Shown here piece by piece: positions 56,244-64,000 of a stretch of 64,000 nucleotides of DNA. The notes under the pieces are model-generated. The model made no database searches, was not told the origin of the DNA, and saw only the letters and a program-made list of their open reading frames with translations. This stretch comes from Promerops cafer (lineage: Eukaryota > Chordata > Aves > Passeriformes > Nectariniidae): the NCBI GenBank assembly GCA_013398275.1, contig VZSE01000583.1, positions 1 through 64,000 on the forward strand. The letters run 5' to 3'. Made by a program: the position numbers and the translations under genes. Positions within the stretch are counted from its first letter, which is position 1. The number at the start of each line of letters is the position of its first letter.

Positions 56244-59200
56244 CTGGCACAGAGGTGTTGGAGAGGCCGTTGGGTCAGCATGGAAAATAGAAATGAAACA
56301 AATCAGCTTTCTGCTGCCTCGCTCGGGGCGTTGCCCGGAGCCTGTTCTCCCTGCCCTGGGTGAAGTTTGGCTGGAAGTGGGATGCAGAACTGCTGATCCA
56401 GGCAGGGATTCCAGAAGTTGGTTTTTATTTCCAGCTCACCCCCAGATGTCTGTGTTACAGCTGGGTCAGGCAGAGTGCCTGGGACTTTCCATGCCCTGAC
56501 ATTCCCTGCTCCCTGTCAGGTGTGCACAGGTCAGGGCTGAAGTGCCATGACCCACTTTGTTTATTTTCCATGTGCCTCATGGGGCTTTGGGCTGTATTCC
56601 TTTTATTTTTTTCTTTTGTCTTTTCCTTATTTTTTTTTGTTCCTCCAGCAGCAAAGTAAATAAATTTTAAACCCCAAGAACATGAAGAGTGACAATGATG
56701 GAACTTGACAGCAGCAGCTTTGCAGTCAGGGCTGGGCTGTGCTGCCTCTGCCATTGCCCCAGTGAGGTGACAGTGAAGGGGGACATGGTGGGGACAGCAC
56801 TGCTGCCACCCCACAGCCCTCAGCAGCTCCTGGCACTGGGAACATGGTTTTCCTGGTTTTCCTTGGAAAATCTTGTCACCACAGCAACACCCCCCACCAT
56901 TCCCTGGCCAATGGCCATGTGCTGTGCACTGCTCCAGAGGTAAAAGATAAAAAATCCTGGGATTTCTGTGGAGTTCCCTAAAACCTATGGAGGTTTTAGT
57001 GCTTGTTTGTTACCCACTGTGAGTGGCTTTTGGACTTTTTCTGTCTCTCTCTCTGTGCTGTCACAATATCCTAAAGAAATTTGGCTGCTGGGACAGAGGT
57101 TTGTGTGTCATTAACTCGAAATTCAGACAACAAAAAGCAGCTCTGTGCTGAGGGAGGTGAACAAACCAAGCAAAGGAGGATGTGGAGTGTGGAGGGGAGC
57201 TCTGGGTGTTGCTGTTTGGGGTCTCTCCCTGGTGCTGGGAGATGAAAAGTAAATTCCATGTTTGCAGTGGGACTTGCAGGATGTTTGGCCACGGGGAGAG
57301 GTTTTCCCTGGCTGTGTGGGAGGATAGCTCAGCTCTTGGCCAGGTGGGCTCACTGCAGAGCTGTAACGATGGACATTCCCACACCACATCTGAGTCCCAC
57401 TTAGAGAAGGGATTTCCACCCAGTAGAAGCAATTTGGGCTCGAATTTGAGAATCCCCTCAGTTGATAAATCATTCCTGACCTCCCCATGCCCCAGCCAGG
57501 GGTGCAGGCAGAGCTGGAGATGCCAGCACCTGACTGGGAGCTCCTGAGCCTTTCATGGAGGCCTCAGGTTGTGCCAGGGGAGGTTTATGTTGGATATTAT
57601 GGGGAAAAAAATCCAAGGGAAGGGCTGTCGAGCAGTGGAACAGGCAGTGGTGGAGTCACCATCCCTGGAGGTGGTGGTGGCCACAAAAACCCGTGGGTGT
57701 GGCTCTTTGGGCCGTGGTTTAGTGGCGGTGGGGCTGCTTTGACCAGGCTTCTCCCACCTACACAATTCCATGTTTCTGTGGCCTCGTTCCCTGCTCAAAT
57801 TCCCAGGATCAAATATTCCATGTTTGCCAAGCTGCACCTCCACAGAGACCACGCTGGGAAATCTGGCCGTGCTCCCAGACACCCCAAACCAAGGCCACTT
57901 AATTTCCTTAATAAAAGACAAAGTGACTTCAATTTATTAAACCACGTAAGAGATCAAAATAGCAAAACATTTGCAAATATCAAATTCACCTGGGAACAAT
58001 GGTTTCTTTATGTTTCACTGAGCTTTTGTGTGCTTTTCTCATTCAGAGAACAATTTGGATAATAATCCTTGGAAATTTGTTGCATATGGGTCCTTAATAG
58101 CTGATAATTCAAAAAGTGTCTGTCTGACAGTGCTATCAGCAGCACTTGATAGCTCTACAAATGTCTTCTTGGGAGCTGTCAAAGTGTCAGAAATTAATTA
58201 AATGTTAGCTTCTGTGACTCAGAGTGAAGGGGAAAAATCAATGCTAAATACAGCAACAGTTTTTTCTCTTCTCCTGTTGCCCTTTCACAATGCAAAACTA
58301 TCTCGAGGAGGCAGAACCATGCAGAAAATGCAGGGTGGGACACAAAAAAAATAAATAAATAAAAAAGCAGGGACATGGAGAAGTGTCTTTGAGGTGTAAA
58401 AGGGATGGAAGGGTTTGAGATGGGCAGGAGCAGCCCCTTGGGCCTGTGCTGGTTTTTTCTGAGCTCTGACTGCAGGAATAAAATTGGCTTTAAAAAGGAA
58501 AGGCCACAGCCAGGGAGATGGGCTCAGCAATTCCAGCCTTTTCCAGGCTGTTCCAGCTCCCTGGTGGAGTCAGAGGAGTCATTTTTAGCTCATCTCTTGT
58601 GTCCATGCATCAGGAATTTACTCAGTGGTGGTTAAGGAGGGTGTAAAAATCCCTGAATAAAGTAATCAAAATTTCCTTCCATTTCCTTCTCTATCTTCCT
58701 CAAGATTTTTTTTTTTTTCTTGAAGTAGAACTATTTTCACAGTAATAATTTTTGTCTTTATATGCATCATGGGGAAAGTTAAAAGTTAATGTTTGAATGC
58801 TGTACAAAGGAAAAGATTTGGTGGTCTGTAAAAAAAAAAAAAAAGTTTTAATTGGGGAAAATGAAACAGAAGAAAAGTTCCAAATATTTTGCATGAAATC
58901 AGGAAACTTAAACACTAAAACCTAGAAATTAAAACTGTGTGATCACACAATTAAAGGCTGTATCCAGTACACATCCTCGTGGTACAAACTATAATTACAT
59001 GGACAACTCTGTTAATTCCCAACCTTGCAAAGTTTGAGTTTTCAATCCTAAAAACAACTTTCTTTTCTCCAGCCCCAGAACTGGCAGCATTTGGAAGCAT
59101 TCTTGGTGGCCATTAAGGTGTTTTGTGAGTCTCCCAGTCCTGCTTTGAGGAGCAATTTTGATTTTAGTGCTGCCAGTTCCTCGGCAGAGAAGAAAGAAGC

Positions 59201-59640
59201 ACTTAAAGGGAGGGCTTTTCCCTCCCCATGGCCAGAAAGCTGCATTTTCCTGGGGAAAAGGGAGAGGGAAGGGATCCAAAACACAGGGAAAAGGCACAAA
59301 GAGCACCTGGCTCTGCCTTGTTGAGGCTCCTGTACAGAGGAAAAACAGAGTCTTGGTTTGAGGGAGAAAGAGTCCCAAAAGGAACAAATTCCCTTGTGAA
59401 TTAACGGCAGCAAAGCCACTCTAATTCCCAGCCCGAGGCCCCACAGATTTCCAGGGTGGCTGAGCTGATCCAGACATGGATTTGCTGCAGGGTCAAGGGC
59501 AGGACAGGCTGCAAGGTTGCAGCCTCGTGTTTGATGGCAGCAGTGCAGCAGCAGCAGCATCCTGCTGCTCATCCCTGCTGCTCATCCCCCTCACATCGCC
59601 CTCCCTGCTCCAGCTAAACCTGACTGGAAGCAGTTTTCCA
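56244..59640. other. Probable DRD2 intron 1, proximal part
   Basis: I find no exon on either strand. It holds a CR1 fragment (57550-57790), an AT-rich non-repetitive block at 57930-58230 and scattered homopolymer runs. The intronic assignment follows from the non-coding first exon expected further right. Confidence 0.5.
57550..57790 (+). mobile_element. CR1 LINE 3' fragment in probable DRD2 intron 1
   Basis: Landmarks CAGGTTGTGCCAGGGGAGGT, TTGGATATTATGGGGAAAAA and GGTGGAGTCACCATCCCTGG, then GTGTGGCTCTTTGGG and ATGGTTTAG-like GTGGTTTAGTGG, follow the CR1 consensus order in sense. It is truncated before the usual terminal octamers. Confidence 0.9.
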
Positions 59641-59654
59641 GCAGCTGGAGGGTG

Positions 59655-60045
59655 CCACATGTAATAATACCTTACCAAAAAAAAACCCTTATAAAATATA
59701 GTTGAAGCCCTGCTACTCTAGCTAAGCTAGCTTGTAGGTTCTCATGTAAAAGAATAATGAGAATAAAAATCGGTTAACACAACAATCTATTCAAGTAAAA
59801 AAACCTGTAAAAACAAAGTCTGTCCCATAAGAATCCACAAAAAAAAAGGAAACACCTAAGTAGAGAAAAAGTCTTAACACGTACACACACAAATATTTTC
59901 CAACCAATAAATTAAGTAGCAAGAGAATTATTAACCAATTAGATTTAACACAGAATCTTCTGATATTCCTATAAAAATATAAGCTGTACGATAAAGATCC
60001 AGCTTTTCTGCTTTAAAAAATCAAGAGTCCTGTCTGTTTATATGA
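59655..60045. mobile_element. AT-rich LTR-like island
   Basis: Composition switches sharply from GC-rich flanks to about 70% AT. The block starts near TGTAATAATACC, contains CCAAT-type motifs (AACCAATAAATT, AACCAATTAG) and then CCTATAAAAATATAAGC, a strong TATA-like box, followed by a short leader-like stretch. That order fits the U3-R layout of an endogenous retroviral solo LTR. I could not confirm terminal inverted repeats or a target-site duplication, and no retroviral coding sequence is present. Confidence 0.35.
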
Positions 60046-63000
60046 GGGAATTGCTGTGTGGCTGCTGGCATTCACGGGGAGAAGGCAGCCAGGAGAGGGG
60101 CTGTGGTGCAGAGCCAGAGGTTTGGCCCCCTGTGCTGTCAGCTCCCCGTTCTGTTCCAGAGAGCAAACTGAAAAATGTTTGTTTGCCGTGTTCACAACCC
60201 AACAAAACCCTTCGAGTCTCTGGCAGGATCTGAAACCCTTTTTGTCTCAGAAACAGCAAAGGCGTAACTCTTCTTTTGGTTTTTACTCTGCTTGCCATAA
60301 AATCCTCACAGGGCTGATCTGTCACCCGTGCCTGGCAAAGATTTGGGGCCTACCTGCCAAGACTTCAGCCAGCCATGCTCCTGCATGGAATCCCCTAAGG
60401 TTTTGCCTCAGATGTGGCACATTTCAGATGCAATCTGGAGCTCAGGGTGAGCTTTCAGGGCCCAAGCTTTCCCCTGGACTCCAGACACAATTTCGGGGCC
60501 TAACTCAGTGTGCACCCAACAGGGGAGCAGCAGGCAAAGCCTCCAGTGACAACATCCCCGAGGGAGATGTCCCACAGCAGCCCCAGAACAGCCTCTACCC
60601 GCTGTGCCCAGGGTATTTTGCCTGCAGGTGCTGCCAGATTGACATTTCCTGCTCATTGCTGCTGCCCAGAGGTGCCCACCAGCAGCTGGGGCTGCTCACA
60701 GCCAGATCCTCTCCAAAGGCTTTGCACAGAAATCAATGTCCAAGTGGAATTTGCACAGAACGCTGCCTCCCTGAGTATTGTCACTTTCCTCTGGAATTTT
60801 GGAATCCGTGGGACATAGGGAGCTGTCAAACTGACATCCTTTCCATCCTCAAGATGTTTGCTGGGCTCCGCTGAGAACGCAACAAAGATATTCCAGTCCA
60901 AGGAAATACCATCATTCTTATGGAGTAGAGAGAAGGTGGAAGAGAAAGGGAAGGGGGAAATTGTGTTTGAGGAGCTGCTTTGTTTCCCTCTTCAGGGTTT
61001 TGTCAGGGGGGAAAAAGCATCTTCTGGACTAGTTTCACTGTTTTGGGGTTTTTTTGCATGCAAGCCAAGAATTGCTGTGGATTCCTGCTCGTGGTTCCCT
61101 GGAGAGCAGGGAAGATGTGGAGCAGCTGGCACTGAGTGAGAACCTTTTCCTTTTCCTTTCTGCTCAGGGGACAGCGTCTGCAGGCACTGAGGAGGACGGG
61201 GGAAGGCTGGAAATGAGGAGAATATTGTAAATCCTGCCTTGACCTGAGAGCGCTGCTGACGCTGCTGAACAGCCCCATCGCCTGCCCTGGGCTCCTGCAG
61301 CAGCAGCTGACACACAAGTCACCCAGCAGAGTCCTGGTGGCTTTAAATAAACGCGACTCCCCCGGGCACTCAGTCGTTGCTGCAAATGCAGCGGGAGGTG
61401 ACAGGGGAGGTGACAGCCGTGACTGAGGGCCTGGCAGTAATTACACCTGAGCGCTTCTGAGCGCGGGCTGGGGCTTGGAGGAGGCACAGCTCCTCTTGCC
61501 TCACTCCCCGTGCCCCCTCTGGTCTCCAGGAACCAGCACGTTTCATGAGCAGGAGTTTTGGCCACCTCTGCACCCACAGGGGCAGAATTAGAGACAAAAA
61601 TCCTGGCCAGGCTGGGTCTTTTAGGGGGCTGAACTCTAATTTCAACACTGCAGCCTTCACGTCTATCAAGCCAACAGTTCTGCCATCAGCTCCTTCCAAA
61701 AACCTCTTGAAAATCTTCCTCTGCTTTTCTCCTGTCTCCTCACTCTCCAGATCCTTTGCTACCCAAGATATCACAGGTGTGCTAATTGCAGCTATTGCTC
61801 ACTTGTGATTCAGAAACGTTCCTGGTTTTGCACAATATCTAATTGGATGCTCTTGCTAGAAAGGGTTCTCACGTCCCCCCGAGCACCTAATCCTGGTTTT
61901 CCCTCCTGTTAGCAGAGCTCTGAGCAGGGCTCTGTGGATGACAGCACCCCGCTGCCACCGCGGCCTCTGAGTCACCACCCGAGCTGTTCCTGCTGGTGCC
62001 ACCATCTTCTCTGTTCCCAGCACTTCCCTGCCTGGCAGTCGCATTGCTCAGAGCTCCCTGCACCAGCTCCAGGCTGTCATTCACCCCCTCCCAAGCAGCA
62101 GAGACCCTCAGGAGCCTCAGCTCCTCCTCTGGAATGCAGGGAGGGTTTCCTGCCTCTGGGAGAGGGTGGCAGGACAATCCCAGGGCCTTGTGACTCCAGA
62201 ATTTCCAGGCTGAGCCCTGGTTCTAAGGCAGACTTCACAGATCTCCATTTGTGGTGTTGCTCCTTCGATGATCCCTCTTTCCCTATGGAATTTTTGCCTG
62301 GGTTTGAAGTTGTGTTGCAGGAAGGAAAGGGAAGAGCATCTCCCAGAGCATTTGTCCTTCATCCCTGTGATGGACCTGAACCTTCCCCAGGACTGTGCTC
62401 CTGCCCTCCCTGTCGAAATCCAGGGCACACATCAGGCTGGACCCTCTGCAGAAGCATCTCCTAAAGCTGAATTTCTCTGGGAATTCACTGCCTGCTGCTT
62501 CCAGGCCCTCTGAAAATCTCATCCTTCCAGGTTTCTTAGCAAGGCCTCGTGGAAGGGAAGAATTCAGTGATATCTTCCCTAGAGGGGGAGGAATTCTCCT
62601 GTAACTGCCTTTAAACTGTCCTTCTGCTTATAAAAAGCAGGTCCCATTTTTAAAGGAATCTTTAAAATTAAAGATTAAGGCCCTATCTTCATTCAAGACT
62701 TGCAACCAAATATGGTTTCATCAGGAATCCTCCAATTCTAACATTTTCTCACTCCAACATGTTAAACAGGAAATTCAGCAAGGAGAGCTCATAGTGGATG
62801 GGTTTGTGTTGCTTGGTTTGGGGTTTTTGTCATGAATAATCATTTTAGGACCAGTTTGGGGTATAAATAGTTCCCTCCAGCAGCAATCTCCTCCTAGCAA
62901 AGCCCAGCACTGCCCCTGCCCACCTGGAATTCAGGGGAGGTTTGGCTCCTGCCTGGCAGGCTGCTGCAGCAGAGCCTCGGGTTCCTCCTGTTCTTTAAGA

Positions 63001-64000
63001 ATCTGGGTTCAGGGCAAGCTTTGATCTCTGCAACATTTGGCAGATGAATTTTTCAAGCTGGAGCTGCTCCAGACACAGCCCACTTGAGCCCTTCTCAGCT
63101 GGGTGGAGAAGATGGGCAGAAAAGGCTTTTAAAAAATAATTTCTGACCCCGTGCTTTCAGCTTTGGACACACAACCAGAAATATTGGGCACATCTCGATA
63201 TTCCGTGGCTAAAGGGGAAGGATTTAGTCCTGCCTGTGCTCTCACATAGGGATGGTCCCTGTCAGAGGCAGCTCCTCAGCCTGGAAGATATTGGTTCTTA
63301 TTAAATATTGCATTACTATAGACCCAACATCCTGTTCTCTACAAAAGCCCTTTTTTTTCTCCTCATAATTCCTTTATCTGTATCCTAATGCCAAATCTCT
63401 CTGACGAGATCTGAGCCTCTGACTAATGTAATAAATTCCCAGCTTCATGAATGCTGGTGATCTGTATTTCTTTAGAATCTGTGCTGTGCTTGAGATCATC
63501 CACCAATGTCTGCAAATAACCCTTAATCAGTCACACAGCCAATTGTATTGTTTTTGACAAATGGGAAAGGTTGAATCTCTTCACTTCCCACCCCCCTTAG
63601 TTATGTACAGAAGTGGCTGAATTTGAACAAAATACTTACTTTTAAGTGCTGGATAAAACCTGGCAAATATTTAAGGTTTGTTTTTTTTTTTTTTTTCATT
63701 ATTTGTTTTTGTCTGTCTAATGTTCACATTTTGGTACTTGGCATTTGAAGTGTAAAACAATTTAATTGCAGAAATAGGTTGTGTTAATTCCTTGGCTGAA
63801 TAAACCCTTTTTGCTTCCCCTCCAGCCCATGTTTATGCAGCACCTGGCACAGGGATACTGTAGCTCTTGAGTCCTTCAGCCACACTTTATTAAAAGTAAA
63901 TAATAATAATTCAGATTGAAGCCATCAAATATTTGCCCTCCACTTATGTCACCGAGCACTCGTTGAACATCTGCTCTTTCCATTGCCACTCCTCCCCCTG
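60046..64000. other. Non-coding region, probably DRD2 intron 1, distal part
   Basis: The open frames present are short, overlapping and on both strands, with no recognisable protein. A perfect TATAAATAG occurs at 62862-62870 on the plus strand, without a gene I can attach to it. The right end (63300-63950) is AT-rich and unique. Confidence 0.5.

Overview
This window is bird nuclear DNA, probably passerine or another neoavian. The introns are short and GC-rich, the dispersed repeats are CR1 LINE fragments with no mammalian SINEs, minisatellites are abundant, and the gene order matches the vertebrate NCAM1-TTC12-ANKK1-DRD2 block (human 11q23). All coding calls were made by reading exons and splice sites directly and comparing them with the vertebrate proteins as remembered; no database search was run. 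Single N bases at 726, 18675 and 20836 mark assembly gaps in or beside repeats.

Layout. 1-3330: repeat-rich DNA ending in two plus-strand poly(A) signals, best read as the far 3' UTR of NCAM1. 5320-5662: GC-rich TTC12 promoter with an RFX-type X-box. 5663-17510 (+): TTC12, 20 recognised coding exons. 19335-28615 (+): an unnamed gene encoding a signal peptide, a very long Pro/Ser/Thr/Ala-rich ectodomain from one 4.5-kb exon, a C-terminal zona pellucida (ZP-C) module, a transmembrane helix and a short basic tail. Humans have no gene that I know of at this position. 29952-36803 (+): ANKK1, 8 exons, RIP-type kinase plus 12 ankyrin repeats. 49287-56212 (-): DRD2, 7 coding exons including the 87-bp exon specific to the long (D2L) isoform. 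56244-64000: no coding sequence seen, probably DRD2 intron 1. ANKK1 and DRD2 converge across 12.5 kb of intergenic DNA.

How the genes relate. ANKK1 and DRD2 form the well-known convergent pair, and the ANKK1 residue equivalent to the human Taq1A site (Glu713Lys) is Lys here. TTC12 is a cytoplasmic factor for axonemal dynein assembly, and the X-box fits ciliary regulation. The ZP/mucin-like gene is the main candidate for something undescribed. Its six exons join in frame to 1768 codons, one intron needs a GC-AG splice, and a coding minisatellite inside it repeatedly encodes N-glycosylation sequons.

Repeats include CR1 fragments on both strands, at least a dozen minisatellites (two lying directly against splice acceptors of TTC12 and DRD2) and an AT-rich, LTR-like island near 59.7-60.0 kb. 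Several AT-rich, non-repetitive stretches around DRD2 look like conserved regulatory elements, but that is inference only.
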